Origin: Gemmatimonadales bacterium
GTDB lineage: Bacteria; Gemmatimonadota; Gemmatimonadetes; Gemmatimonadales; GWC2-71-9
Reading direction: 5' to 3'
NCBI GenBank assembly: GCA_025934955.1
Contig: JAICWE010000024.1
Coordinates: 1-42,323, forward strand
Length of the DNA stretch: 42,323 bases
A program made the position numbers and the translations under genes. Below the pieces are notes generated by a model. That model was not told the DNA's origin. It saw only the letters and a list, made by a program, of their open reading frames with translations, and did no database searches. Shown piece by piece: positions 1 to 9,864 of this stretch (position 1 is the first letter of the stretch; each line of letters begins with the position of its first letter).

Positions 1-110
1 GCGGTGGTGTTTTCGGTGGTGTTTTTTTTTGGGGGCGTTCCTGCTGTCCCTCCTGCTCCTTGGGGGGGGGGGGGTGTTCCCGTTTTTACCTCATTCCGCC
101 TCGTTTCTTC
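1..110. other. Low-complexity, probably unreliable window edge
   Basis: This stretch has a run of nine T (22-30), five G (31-35) and thirteen G (62-74), and is pyrimidine/T-rich, unlike the balanced high-GC coding DNA that begins near 120. No believable protein is encoded. It looks like low-quality sequence at a contig or clone end rather than biology; a genuine low-complexity intergenic region is the alternative. Confidence 0.6.
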
Positions 111-136
111 AAACTGCGCCACACCGCGGATTCTAC

Positions 137-379
137 TCAGGGGCGGGTCAGCCGGCGGAGCATTTCGAGCTTCTCCAGAGCGCTGGCCCCGCCGCTCGCG
201 GCCGGGGCCACGGAGAAGAGATCGCGGATGTCGAGCAGGATCTCCAGCACCAGCTGGTCGCGCACATAGGCGCTGTCGAGCTCGGTCATGCGGGCGGTCA
301 TGCCCTCGGTCTGTGCCCGCTGGTACGATTCGCGGTACACGGCGTCGAGGTTGGCGAGGATGCGGTCGCGGGGGCGCAT
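137..379 (-). CDS. Small hypothetical protein, 80 aa
   Basis: I do not recognise this family. The frame can be opened further to 550, but that extension would run antisense through the MazG gene; the ATG at 379 leaves an 18-base divergent gap and has a TAATCT box 7 bases upstream. The product is mostly helical and charged, with an N-terminal segment (MRPRDRILANLDAVYRE) and a C-terminal leucine/arginine-rich helix; there is no signal peptide or membrane segment. Its divergent pairing with a nucleotide pyrophosphohydrolase may mean shared control, but no function can be assigned. The 3' end lies just before the noisy window edge, so the final residues deserve caution. Confidence 0.6.
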   Translation of the reverse strand: MRPRDRILANLDAVYRESYQRAQTEGMTARMTELDSAYVRDQLVLEILLDIRDLFSVAPAASGGASALEKLEMLRRLTRP

Positions 380-385
380 GGCAAG

Positions 386-392
386 TAGATTA
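386..392. promoter_or_regulatory. Symmetric divergent -10 element (TAGATTA)
   Basis: The 18 bases between the two divergent ATGs (379 minus, 398 plus) contain GTAGATTAC. On plus it reads TAGATT (386-391), 6 bases before the ATG at 398; on minus it reads TAATCT (392-387), 7 bases before the ATG at 379. Neither start has a Shine-Dalgarno. This fits a shared -10 driving two leaderless transcripts. No good -35 is visible, so this is inference. Confidence 0.45.
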
Positions 393-397
393 CTCGG

Positions 398-739
398 ATG
401 ACACTCCAGGGCAAATCGGCGTCGCTCGCCGACGATCAGCGCCGGGTCGACCGCTGGATCAGCCAGTACGAGGAAGGTTACTTCGATCCGCTCACCAATC
501 TCGCGCGCCTGGCCGAGGAAGTGGGCGAGCTGGCGCGTGAGATCAACCACCGGTACGGGCAGAAGACGAAGAAGCAGGACGAGCCCGAGGGCGACGTCGC
601 GATGGAGATGGCTGACATCCTCTTCGTGCTGATCTGCATGGCCAACCGCGAGGGGATCGACCTCGACGCCGCGTTCGACCGGATGATGGAAAAGGTGGAG
701 CGGCGCGACGCGGAGCGGTGGACCCGCAAGCGGAGCTGA
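398..739 (+). CDS. MazG-like nucleotide pyrophosphohydrolase
   Basis: A 113-residue all-alpha NTP pyrophosphatase of the MazG/YpjD type, which hydrolyses (d)NTPs to the monophosphate and PPi, usually as house-cleaning of abnormal nucleotides in the cytoplasm. The family metal-binding signature is present: EEVGE at residues 40-44 and EMAD at 70-73 (EExxE...ExxD), followed by an amphipathic helix with FDRMMEKVERRD. The length equals a single MazG domain. The ATG at 398 has no Shine-Dalgarno but a TAGATT box six bases upstream. It abuts, convergently and without a gap, the end of rsgA at 740. The nucleotide substrate cannot be told from sequence. Confidence 0.88.
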   Translation: MTLQGKSASLADDQRRVDRWISQYEEGYFDPLTNLARLAEEVGELAREINHRYGQKTKKQDEPEGDVAMEMADILFVLICMANREGIDLDAAFDRMMEKVERRDAERWTRKRS

Positions 740-1642
740 CTACTCCCAGTCGCGCGGCTCCGCCTCCAGCTCGGCGAGCAGCGCACGATAGCTGGCCAGC
801 CGATCGGCGTCGATCTCGCCGCGCTCGGTCGCCGCGCGGATGGCGCAGCCCGGCTCCGAGACGTGCCGGCAGTCGGCAAAGCGGCACCGGTCCAGCAGCG
901 GCCGCATCTCGGGGAAGCACTCGGCCAGTGCGCGCGGGTTCACGCCCCACAATCCCACCTCACTGAAGCCCGGCGTGTCCACGATGAAGCCGCCGGCGTC
1001 GAGCGGGAGCATGACGGAGCCGACCGTCGTGTTGGTGCCGCGGCGCACCTTGCGGCTGATCTCGCCGGTGCGAAGCTGGAGTCCGCGCTGGAGCGCGTTC
1101 AGCAGACTGGATTTGCCCGCCCCGGACGGACCGGTCACCACCGACGTGCGGCCGGTGAGAATGTCACGCAGCTCGTCGAGTCCGGTGCCGGTGCGCGCGC
1201 TGGTGAGGTGGATCGGGTAGCCGGCGCGCCCGAAGCGGCGCGCCAGCGCGTCGCCGGGATCGAGGTCCACCTTGTTGATCACCAGCTGTGCCGGGATCTC
1301 GTTCGCCTCGGCGACGACGAGCAGGCGGTCGAGGAGCTGCGCGATCGGCGCCGGGTCGCGCGTCGCCGTCACCACGAGCACCTGATCCACGTTGGCGACG
1401 ACCGGTCGCGCGCCGCGGCCTTCCGGCACCCGGCGCTCCAGCAGCGAGCGCCGCGGCTCGACGGCGTCGATGCCGCAGAGCGCGCCGCCGGGCTCGGGCT
1501 CGAGCCGGACGACGTCACCGACCACCACCTTCGGCGTCTCGCGCTTGGTACGGCCGCGGAGCACGGCGCGAACTTCGCCCGCAGCCGTCGCCACCCGGTA
1601 CACCGCGCCGTCGCGCTCGAGCACGGTGCCGAGCAGGCTCAC
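740..1642 (-). CDS. rsgA: Ribosome small-subunit-dependent GTPase RsgA
   Basis: RsgA (YjeQ) is a circularly permuted GTPase that matures and checks the 30S subunit. The 300 residues show an N-terminal OB-fold (about 1-70), then G motifs in permuted order: NKVD at 123-126 (G4), GPSGAGKS at 171-178 (G1/P-loop) and DTPG at 222-225 (G3), and a C-terminal zinc site C253, C258, H260, C266. All key residues are intact and the length is normal. It starts at GTG, four bases after the preceding small gene, and is the last gene of a proline dehydrogenase-unknown-rsgA operon. Confidence 0.96.
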   Translation of the reverse strand: MSLLGTVLERDGAVYRVATAAGEVRAVLRGRTKRETPKVVVGDVVRLEPEPGGALCGIDAVEPRRSLLERRVPEGRGARPVVANVDQVLVVTATRDPAPIAQLLDRLLVVAEANEIPAQLVINKVDLDPGDALARRFGRAGYPIHLTSARTGTGLDELRDILTGRTSVVTGPSGAGKSSLLNALQRGLQLRTGEISRKVRRGTNTTVGSVMLPLDAGGFIVDTPGFSEVGLWGVNPRALAECFPEMRPLLDRCRFADCRHVSEPGCAIRAATERGEIDADRLASYRALLAELEAEPRDWE

Positions 1643-1646
1643 CCGC

Positions 1647-1961
1647 TCACCATTCCCCGGGCGCGGCGGCGATCGCCTCGTCCAGCGCCGCCTTCACGTC
1701 GAAGAGCGACAGCGCCATCACCCGCTCCTCGGCCTCGTCGCTGCTCCGGCCCCAGGCCAGCGTCCCGGACTCCACGTGCCCCACCGGCCGCTCGCCCGAC
1801 GCGGACCAGCGCACGAACAGCAGCGACGCGCCATAGAGTCCGCGCACGTCGGGCTCCGGCTCGACGTAGATCGCCACGGAGTAGGGCTGGCCGTCGCTGC
1901 CGCCGAAGGCGGCGGGGCGCTCATGCTTGCGCATGTAGCCGCCCAGGGTGAGCTCGCTCAT
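1647..1961 (-). CDS. Hypothetical protein, 104 aa
   Basis: I do not recognise this protein. The ATG at 1961 is chosen because it starts two bases past the proline dehydrogenase stop; longer readings would run through that gene. It looks like one compact soluble domain: beta-rich in the middle (PYSVAIYVEPEPD, ASLLFVRW), then an amphipathic C-terminal helix (LSLFDVKAALDEAIAA). There are no transmembrane segments or signal peptide. It sits between proline dehydrogenase and rsgA with almost no spacing, so all three are probably co-transcribed. A function cannot be inferred. Confidence 0.72.
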   Translation of the reverse strand: MSELTLGGYMRKHERPAAFGGSDGQPYSVAIYVEPEPDVRGLYGASLLFVRWSASGERPVGHVESGTLAWGRSSDEAEERVMALSLFDVKAALDEAIAAAPGEW

Positions 1962-1969
1962 GCCTAACG
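1962..1969 (+). repeat. GCCTAACG octamer, copy 1
   Basis: This copy lies in the two-base junction between proline dehydrogenase and the next gene and supplies the TAG stop of the former (read as CGTTAGGC on minus). It is one of six identical octamers in the window. Confidence 0.5.
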
Positions 1970-2896
1970 CCTCGCCACCGACTCCTTCAGCACGTTCCCC
2001 ATGATGAAGGCGATGTTGGCCGGCCGCTCCGCCAGCCGCCGCATGAGATAGGGGTACCACTGGGTGCCGAACGGGATGTACACCCGGAGCCGGTGCCCGG
2101 CGGCGCGGAGCCGCTCCTGCAGATCGCGCCGCACGCCATAGAGCATCTGGAACTCGTAGCGCTCGGCGGCGATGCCGCGGCGCTGGACGAACTTGCGCGC
2201 GTGGTCGACGATCGCCTCGTCGTGCGTGGCGATGCCCGGGTAGTTGCCCTCCTCCAGCAGCCGCTCCATCAGCTCGATGTAGCTGCGATCCACGTCGCTC
2301 TTGTCGGGAAAGGCCACAGCCGGCGGTTCGAGGTACGCGCCCTTGCAGAGGCGCACCCGCGCGCGCATGGCGATCAGGTCGCCGATGTCCCCGGCCGAGC
2401 GTCGGAGGGACGACTGGATCACCACGCCGCAGTGTGCGCCGTACTCGGGAAAGAGCCGCTGGCTGAAGAAGTCGAGCGTGCGCCGGGTGTAGGCCGACCC
2501 TTCCATGTCCAGCCGCACGAAGCCGCCGAGCGCCTTCGCCCGGTCGAGGATGCAGCGCATGTTCCGCTGGCAGAGTTGCTCGTCGATGTCGAGTCCCATC
2601 TGCGTCAGCTTGACCGAGACGTTCACCTCGGCGGCGCTCGCGGCCATCCGGTCGAGCATCGTGAGATACTGGTCCCGCGCGGCCTCCGCTTCCGCGGGCT
2701 GGGTGACGCTCTCGCCGAGGAGATCGAGCGATGCCGTGATGCCCCGGCGGGCCAGCTCGGCCGCGGCGGCGACGCCCTGCTCGATGGTTTCGCCGGCTAC
2801 GAACCGCGCCGCGAACTTCCGGGCCAGCCGGTTGCGGCGCACGAAGTTGAAGACGTTCCGTTGCTGCGACAGCCAGAGCAGACTCTGACGCATCAT
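1964..2896 (-). CDS. Proline dehydrogenase (monofunctional)
   Basis: This FAD enzyme oxidises proline to pyrroline-5-carboxylate, the first step of proline catabolism, passing electrons to the quinone pool. The 310 residues match the short monofunctional (Thermus/Deinococcus-type) enzyme, a PutA-like (beta/alpha)8 barrel. Visible family blocks are the substrate/flavin strand RLCKGAYLEPP, the IATHDEAIV segment, YEFQMLYGVRRDL and the C-terminal YIPFGTQWYPYLMRRLAERP block carrying the carboxylate-binding arginine pair. The tandem ATGs at 2896 and 2893 fit the usual N-terminus; the upstream extension to 3076 is arginine-rich noise. It heads a three-gene operon. The partner P5C dehydrogenase is not in this window. 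Confidence 0.93.
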   Translation of the reverse strand: MMRQSLLWLSQQRNVFNFVRRNRLARKFAARFVAGETIEQGVAAAAELARRGITASLDLLGESVTQPAEAEAARDQYLTMLDRMAASAAEVNVSVKLTQMGLDIDEQLCQRNMRCILDRAKALGGFVRLDMEGSAYTRRTLDFFSQRLFPEYGAHCGVVIQSSLRRSAGDIGDLIAMRARVRLCKGAYLEPPAVAFPDKSDVDRSYIELMERLLEEGNYPGIATHDEAIVDHARKFVQRRGIAAERYEFQMLYGVRRDLQERLRAAGHRLRVYIPFGTQWYPYLMRRLAERPANIAFIMGNVLKESVARR

Positions 2897-2954
2897 GCGA
2901 GGCGGATCCGGGCTGGGGACGGCCGCGCGGCGGGACGCCGGATGCGGCGCGGGG

Positions 2955-2960
2955 AAGCTA
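2955..2960 (-). promoter_or_regulatory. Possible -10 box (TAGCTT) for the proline dehydrogenase operon
   Basis: On the minus strand TAGCTT lies about 58 bases upstream of the proline dehydrogenase ATG. The same hexamer precedes the gene starting at 5753 and the transketolase. No convincing -35 is visible. Confidence 0.3.
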
Positions 2961-3074
2961 CGCGGCGGGCCGCCGCCCAACAAGCGACTCGGCGCCGCAA
3001 GCGTCCTGTGACATTCCTCACCCACGGCGCGGTGCGCGCCGCGTATCGTCGGCACGGCGAGACTGGAGTAACGC

Positions 3075-4154
3075 ATGACGCGGAAGAAGAAGGGCGCGGA
3101 GGTCGCCCCCGACCCGGAGGAATCGGCGGTGGCGGCGGGTCTCCGCTACGTGAGCGACGCGGCCCCGGGGATCCGGCGCGTCGCGCGGGGACGCCGATTC
3201 GGCTACGTGGACGCCAACGGCCGCGGCGTTCGTGACGCCGCAACGCTGGCGCGCATCCGCTCGCTCGCGATACCGCCGGCCTACATCGACGTGTGGATCT
3301 GCCCCGATCCGCGCGGGCACATCCAGGCGACCGGCCGCGACGCCCGCGGGCGGAAGCAGTACCGGTATCACCCGCGATGGCGCACGGTGCGCGACGAGAC
3401 CAAGTTCGAGCGCATGGTGGCGTTCAGCGACGTGCTGCCGAAGATCCGCGCGCGGCTGGAGCGCGACCTCGCGCTGTCGGGCCTGCCGCGCGACAAGGTG
3501 CTCTCGACGGTGGTGAGCCTGCTCGAAGCCACCTGCATCCGCGTCGGCAACGACGAGTACGCCAGGAACAATCATTCGTTCGGCCTGACGACGTTGCGCG
3601 ACCGGCACGTCGAAATCGACGGCGCCACCATCCGCTTCGAGTTCCGCGGCAAGAGCGGCAAGACCCACAGCTGCGACGTGACCGACGCGCGGCTCGCGCG
3701 GATCGTCCGCCGCTGCCAGGCGATCCCGGGCGAGGAACTGTTCCAGTATCTCGACGAGGAGGGCAACCGGCAGTCCATCGGCTCGGGCGACGTGAACGAC
3801 TATCTCCGCGACATCACCGGCGATGAATTCACCGCGAAGGACTTCCGGACCTGGGCCGGCACCGTGCTCGCCGTCGAGGCGCTGGCGGAGCTGGGCGCGG
3901 GCGCGGATGCGAAGGCGATGAAGAGCAACGTCCTCGAGGCCGTCGACCGCGTCGCGGCGCAGCTCAACAACACCCGCGCCGTCTGCCGCAAGTACTACAT
4001 CCATCCGCTGATCTTCGATGCGTACGAGGCCGGCCACCTGCCGCTGCCATCCGCCAACGGACGCAACGGCCGGAACGGCAGGAGCGCGGGGCTGGAGCCG
4101 CTGGAAAAGGCGGTGGCGGCACTGCTCCGAAGCGGGCTGGCTCGCGCCGCCTGA
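3075..4154 (+). CDS. DNA topoisomerase IB
   Basis: A 359-residue bacterial type IB topoisomerase (poxvirus-like), which relaxes supercoils through a 3'-phosphotyrosine intermediate. The catalytic set is visible: Arg about 156 in CIRVGNDEYAR, Lys about 193/196 in GKSGK, Arg about 258 in FRTWAGT, and the nucleophile Tyr about 308 in CRKYYIHP, with Asn in the NNTRAVC block where many relatives have His or Asn. The N-terminal DNA-clamp domain includes RKQYRYHPRW. The ATG at 3075 has GGAG six bases upstream. It is transcribed alone, divergent from proline dehydrogenase and convergent with the SDR gene. Its C-terminus is a short basic/alanine tail. Confidence 0.95.
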   Translation: MTRKKKGAEVAPDPEESAVAAGLRYVSDAAPGIRRVARGRRFGYVDANGRGVRDAATLARIRSLAIPPAYIDVWICPDPRGHIQATGRDARGRKQYRYHPRWRTVRDETKFERMVAFSDVLPKIRARLERDLALSGLPRDKVLSTVVSLLEATCIRVGNDEYARNNHSFGLTTLRDRHVEIDGATIRFEFRGKSGKTHSCDVTDARLARIVRRCQAIPGEELFQYLDEEGNRQSIGSGDVNDYLRDITGDEFTAKDFRTWAGTVLAVEALAELGAGADAKAMKSNVLEAVDRVAAQLNNTRAVCRKYYIHPLIFDAYEAGHLPLPSANGRNGRNGRSAGLEPLEKAVAALLRSGLARAA

Positions 4155-4171
4155 GTCGTTGCCGGGCGGAG

Positions 4172-4900
4172 CTACAGCGCGTCGAGCCGCCCGCCGTCGG
4201 CGATGAGCGTGGTACCGTGGATGAAGCGCGCGTCGTCCGACGCGAGGAAGGTGATCGCCGACGCGATCATCTCCGGTTTGGCGATGGCGCCCTCCAGATG
4301 CTCGACGCCGCTCTTGAGGTTGGGATTGGACCAGAGCAGCGGCGTGTCCACCGCGCCGGGCGCGACGCAGTTGACCCGCGCCTGCGGCGGCTTCACTTCG
4401 CGGCTCAGCGCGCGGGTGAACGCTTCGATGCCGCCCTTGCTCGCCGCGTAGGAGCTGACGTTCGCGGTCGTCTCGTGGGCGTGCACCGAGCTCACGTTGA
4501 CGATGGCGCCGCCGTGCATGTGCGGCAGCGCGTGCTTGCAGAAGAGAAAGACCGCACGCAGGTTCACCGCCTGCACGCGGTCCCAGTCCGCCACCGCCAG
4601 CTCCACGACCGGCTTGAACACCATCATCGCCGCGTCGTTCACCAGCACGTCCACTCGGCCGCACCACGCCACCAGCGCGCCCACCGCCGCCTCGATCTGC
4701 GCCGGGTCGCCGACGTCGGCCTTCTGCATCCGGGCCGAGCCGCCGGCCTTCTCGACCAGCGCGACGGTCTCGTTGCCGTGCGCGTCGTTCACGTCGACCA
4801 CCAGCACCCGCGCGCCCTCGCTCGCGAGCCGCAGCGTCGTCGCCCGCCCGATCCCGGAGCCCGCTCCGGTCACCAGCGCCACCTTCCCCGCGAACCGCAT
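4172..4900 (-). CDS. Short-chain dehydrogenase/reductase (classical SDR)
   Basis: A 242-residue classical SDR, an NAD(P)(H)-dependent oxidoreductase. Features in order: dinucleotide-binding TGAGSGIG near residue 11; DV at about 36-37 (an acidic residue that usually favours NAD); the NNAG motif as NDAA; the catalytic Ser in the NVSS region; YAASK carrying the Tyr and Lys; and the C-terminal DGG typical of the family. The substrate is unknown; similarity in style to FabG/glucose dehydrogenases does not fix it. It converges on the topoisomerase with 17 bases between stops. Upstream is a region with a decayed gene tail, so it is probably monocistronic. Confidence 0.92.
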   Translation of the reverse strand: MRFAGKVALVTGAGSGIGRATTLRLASEGARVLVVDVNDAHGNETVALVEKAGGSARMQKADVGDPAQIEAAVGALVAWCGRVDVLVNDAAMMVFKPVVELAVADWDRVQAVNLRAVFLFCKHALPHMHGGAIVNVSSVHAHETTANVSSYAASKGGIEAFTRALSREVKPPQARVNCVAPGAVDTPLLWSNPNLKSGVEHLEGAIAKPEMIASAITFLASDDARFIHGTTLIADGGRLDAL

Positions 4901-4973
4901 CCGCCCTCCCGCGCTTGCCCCGACCGCTGCAACTAAGGCGAGCGGCGCGGGCGGGGCAACCTCGCGACGGCAC

Positions 4974-5084
4974 TCAACGCGAGCCGCTCGACCGGCCGTA
5001 GCGCCCGTCGAAGACGACGCTCCACGTCGCCCCGCCGTCGGCCGAGCGCTCCCGGAGCTGGCGCACGTCGCCGCCGGCGAGCGC
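4974..5084 (-). pseudogene. Protein C-terminal remnant directly after a TGA, 36 codons
   Basis: Immediately after, and in the same frame as, the TGA ending the 5085-5753 gene, 36 codons read ALAGGDVRQLRERSADGG then ATWSVVFDGRYGR and a short tail to another TGA. The pattern DVRQ..ERS.DGG.TW..VFDG.Y.R resembles the C-terminal strands of small lipocalin-like/DUF1579-type proteins common in soil bacteria (recalled, not searched). It has no start codon or ribosome-binding site. The most likely reading is the remains of a decayed or deleted gene; a stop-codon extension of the upstream gene is less likely. Confidence 0.4.
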
Positions 5085-5753
5085 TCAGGAGTTGCCGACG
5101 TCCCAGGCGGGAAAGGACGAGTCGTTCCACCCGTGCTCGCCGGCGGCCGCGCGCTCGTGCGGGAGCGCGGCGTGCTGCGCGGCCAGCGCCTCGGCGGCGA
5201 GGGTCGCGCGGGCGCGCTGCGTGGCGGCCTGTGCGGCGGTGAGCGGCAACGAGAACTCGCGCACGTAGTGAGCGACGGCGCGATCCACCGTCATGATGCG
5301 CCGCAGGAGCCGCGCGAAGCCGAGGGCGTTTCGCACGTGGGTGTCGAGCACCGCCTCCGCCGCGCGGGCGCCGACCATGCGCGCCAGGCCGAGCGTGCGC
5401 CGGTGATACTCGCGGCGGAACTGAAGCGCGTCGAGCACGAGGTCGAGTCGGAGGCGCTGCCAGCCGGTGATCGCCGGCGGCAGCGCGCGGGGCGGCAGCG
5501 CGTCGAGATCGAGCTCGCGAAGCGCGCGGGTGCGCGCCGGCTCGATCATCGGCTCGGGGATGGCGACGACCTGGAAGTAGAGATCGACCGCGTCGAGCAC
5601 CGGCAGTCGGCTGGCGAATTCGCCGACGAACGCGGCGAGCTGCTCGGCGTGGGTGGCGACCAGCGCCTCCCACGCCCGCGCGTACGCGATCTGCACCTGG
5701 GGCCGGTCGGCGGGGCGAAACTCGCGCAGCGACATCCGGCTGGGGACGGCCAT
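5085..5753 (-). CDS. Hypothetical protein, 222 aa
   Basis: I do not recognise this protein. It is strongly helical and rich in Ala, Arg and Leu, with no signal peptide or membrane helix. The best-ordered parts appear to be residues ~15-60 (PQVQIAYARAWEALVATHAE, VLDAVDLYFQVVAIPEP) and a helical block with RNALGFARLLRRIMTVDRAV. A TTG at 5762 could extend it by three codons; ATG at 5753 is preferred because TAGCTT ends seven bases upstream, and ATG at 5735 is an alternative. It lies 54 bases downstream of fadJ on the same strand but has its own promoter-like box. The frame continues past its TGA into a remnant at 4974-5084. Confidence 0.65.
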   Translation of the reverse strand: MAVPSRMSLREFRPADRPQVQIAYARAWEALVATHAEQLAAFVGEFASRLPVLDAVDLYFQVVAIPEPMIEPARTRALRELDLDALPPRALPPAITGWQRLRLDLVLDALQFRREYHRRTLGLARMVGARAAEAVLDTHVRNALGFARLLRRIMTVDRAVAHYVREFSLPLTAAQAATQRARATLAAEALAAQHAALPHERAAAGEHGWNDSSFPAWDVGNS

Positions 5754-5760
5754 GCGCACC

Positions 5761-5789
5761 AAGCTACGGCGCGCTCCGGCGCGCGCAAA
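5761..5789 (-). promoter_or_regulatory. Promoter-like pair TTTGCG-17-TAGCTT
   Basis: On the minus strand TTTGCG (5789-5784) is followed after 17 bases by TAGCTT (5766-5761), which ends seven bases before the ATG at 5753. There is no Shine-Dalgarno, so the transcript would be leaderless or nearly so. Confidence 0.45.
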
Positions 5790-5807
5790 CGTCGCGGAGC
5801 TAGACGG

Positions 5808-7969
<2,162 letters not shown>

Positions 7970-7970
<1 letters not shown>

Positions 7971-9271
7971 CAGTCGCGCTCCAGGACCATGGCGAATCCC
8001 ATCCCGCCCTGGGCGCAGATCGAGACCAGGCCGAACTGCTCGTCCCGGCGGCGCATTTCGTTGGCGAGACTGGTGACCAGGCGCGCACCGGTCGCGGCGA
8101 AGGGATGCCCGATCGCGATCGACCCGCCCATGACGTTGGTGCGATTCCAGTCCACCTCGCCCACCGGACCGGCGAGCCCGAGCCGGTCGGCCCACTCGGC
8201 CGAGCCCCATGCCTGGATGTTGGAGAGCACCTGTGCGGCGAAGGCCTCGTGGATCTCGATCACCCCGAGTTCGCGCCAGCCGACGCCCGCTCGCTCGAGC
8301 GCGCGCGGCACCGCGAACGCGGGGCCCATGAGCAGCTGCCACGACGGATCCACCGCGGCGACGGCGTAGCTCCGGATGTAGGCGAGCGGCTCGTATCCCA
8401 TGGCCTTGGCCTTCTCCTCCGCCATGAGCAGCACCGCGGCGGCACCGTCGGTGAGCGGCGACGAGTTGCCCGCCGTCACGGTGCCGTACGTCCGGTCGAA
8501 CACCGGCCGGAGCTTGGCGAGCGCCTCGAGCGAGGCGTCGGCGCGGATACCGTTGTCGCTGGTGGCGACTTCATCCATGTTCCGCCCGCCGAACCAGGGC
8601 ACGATCTCGGACGTGAGCCGGCCGTCGGCGGTGGCCGCCGCGGCGCGCTGATGGCTCATGAGGGCGACGCGGTCCTGCGCCTCGCGCGAGATCCCGTTCT
8701 CCTTCGCCATTTTCTCGGCGCTCTGGCCCATCGTCTCGCCGGTGGACGGCTCGGCGATGGCGGGCGTGAGCGGAATCAGGTCGCGCGGACGCACCCGACC
8801 GAACGCGGCGACCCGGCCGCCGAGGCTCCTCGCCCGGCCGGCGTCCACCAGCACGCGGCTCATCCGTTTCGAGTGCAGGACGGGGATGTCGGAGAGCGAT
8901 TCGGCGCCGCCGGCGAGGATCACGTCGGCGTGGCCCAGCCCGATCTGGTCGGCGGCGTTGGTGATGGCCTGGGCGCCGGAGGCGCAGGCGCGATTGAGCG
9001 AGTAGCCGGGCACCGAGGGCGGGAGCTGCGGAAGGAGACTGACCTCGCGCCCGACGTTAGGCGTGAGCACCGAAGCGACGACCTGCCCGAAGACGACCTC
9101 GTCCACCTCGACGCCGCGCAGCTCGGTGCGATGGAGCAGCTCGCGGGCGGCGTAGCGCGCCAAGGTCACCGCCGGCACGTCACGATAGACCGTCCCCGCC
9201 TTGGCGAAGGGCGTCCGAACGCCGGCGACCACCGCGACGCGGCGGCCCGGCGGGGTGACGGGGGCGGTCAT
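7970..9271 (-). CDS. fadI: Acetyl-CoA acyltransferase (3-ketoacyl-CoA thiolase)
   Basis: A 433-residue thiolase that cleaves 3-ketoacyl-CoA to acetyl-CoA and a shortened acyl-CoA. The nucleophile Cys96 lies in NRACASG, the EIHEAFAAQ block and the GHPFAATG His follow, and the second Cys sits in CAQGGMG near the C-terminus. A central loop insertion (about 140-200) is like FadI rather than the shorter acetyl-CoA acetyltransferases. It is first in the fadI-fadJ operon. A weak TACCCT box lies 7 bases upstream of the ATG on the minus strand. The preceding methyltransferase ends 47 bases upstream on the same strand. Confidence 0.94.
9055..9062 (-). repeat. GCCTAACG octamer, copy 3
   Basis: Inside the thiolase gene, reading GCCTAACG on the coding strand across Thr-Pro-Asn-Val (CCT AAC for Pro71-Asn72). 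Confidence 0.5.
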
Positions 9272-9318
9272 GGCATGAAGGGTATCGCCGATTACCGTTC
9301 AGGCGCTACCACCGCGGG

Positions 9319-9864
9319 TCAGTACTTGAGCGCGACCACGCTCGCCACCGCGCGCCAGCGATCGTCCTCCACCGGCTCGGTCGCTTCGCGGCCATGCAGG
9401 ACCTCGAGCGGCGCCACCAGCCGGCCGAGCTCGCCGTCGCGCAGCAGATGCGCTTCATTCGATGGCCCCCAACCGAGCACCCGCTGCGCCGAGAGGTACG
9501 TTTCCATCATGAAGATCCCGCCGGTCGCGACGTGGTCCAGCATCTCACTCATGCGCTCGCGGTCCAGATAATTGAATACCAGCACCGCGTCGTACCGGCC
9601 GAGGTCGGGCCAGGCGGCCTCGAGATCGGCGGCGAGCCACTCCACCGAGACGTTCGCGTCGGCGGCGAGGCGCCGCGCCGTCTCCAGCCTGGCCGCATCG
9701 CGATCCACCGCGGTGACGCGGGCGCCGCGCGCCGCCGCCGCCAGTGCGTGCCGCCCGGTGCCGCACGCGAGGTCGAGCACCCGCGAGCCGGACCGGATGA
9801 GGTGAGCGTGCCAGGTGAACCAGGGGCTCGGGCGATCGAGAACCGCGGGGGACGGGTGAGACAC
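9319..9864 (-). CDS. SAM-dependent methyltransferase (class I)
   Basis: A 181-residue class I methyltransferase. The SAM-binding motif I is VLDLACGTGRHAL, followed by the acidic end of strand beta2 (VTAVDRD), DLEAAWPDLG and the motif IV region YDAVLVFNYLDR. Its size and compactness resemble TehB/UbiE-like small methyltransferases acting on small molecules; the substrate is unknown. No ATG lies near the fold's N-terminus, so GTG at 9864 (VSHPSPAVLDRPSPWFTW) is chosen. That start overlaps by nine bases the GTG proposed for the divergent glycerol-3-phosphate dehydrogenase, so each gene's promoter must lie in the other's coding sequence or one start is wrong. Confidence 0.85.
   Translation of the reverse strand: MSHPSPAVLDRPSPWFTWHAHLIRSGSRVLDLACGTGRHALAAAARGARVTAVDRDAARLETARRLAADANVSVEWLAADLEAAWPDLGRYDAVLVFNYLDRERMSEMLDHVATGGIFMMETYLSAQRVLGWGPSNEAHLLRDGELGRLVAPLEVLHGREATEPVEDDRWRAVASVVALKY

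Noticed and set aside
380..550. N-terminal extension of the 80-aa protein
   Set aside because: It would run antisense through the MazG gene; the ATG at 379 has a -10-like box at leaderless spacing.
3018..4973. Long minus frame opposite topoisomerase IB and in another frame of the SDR gene
   Set aside because: No motifs; both real genes have intact catalytic residues and better codon pattern.
5085..5087. TGA read through or recoded (selenocysteine or programmed readthrough)
   Set aside because: No SECIS-like hairpin obvious after the TGA and no reason for selenocysteine in this helical protein; gene decay explains the tail better.
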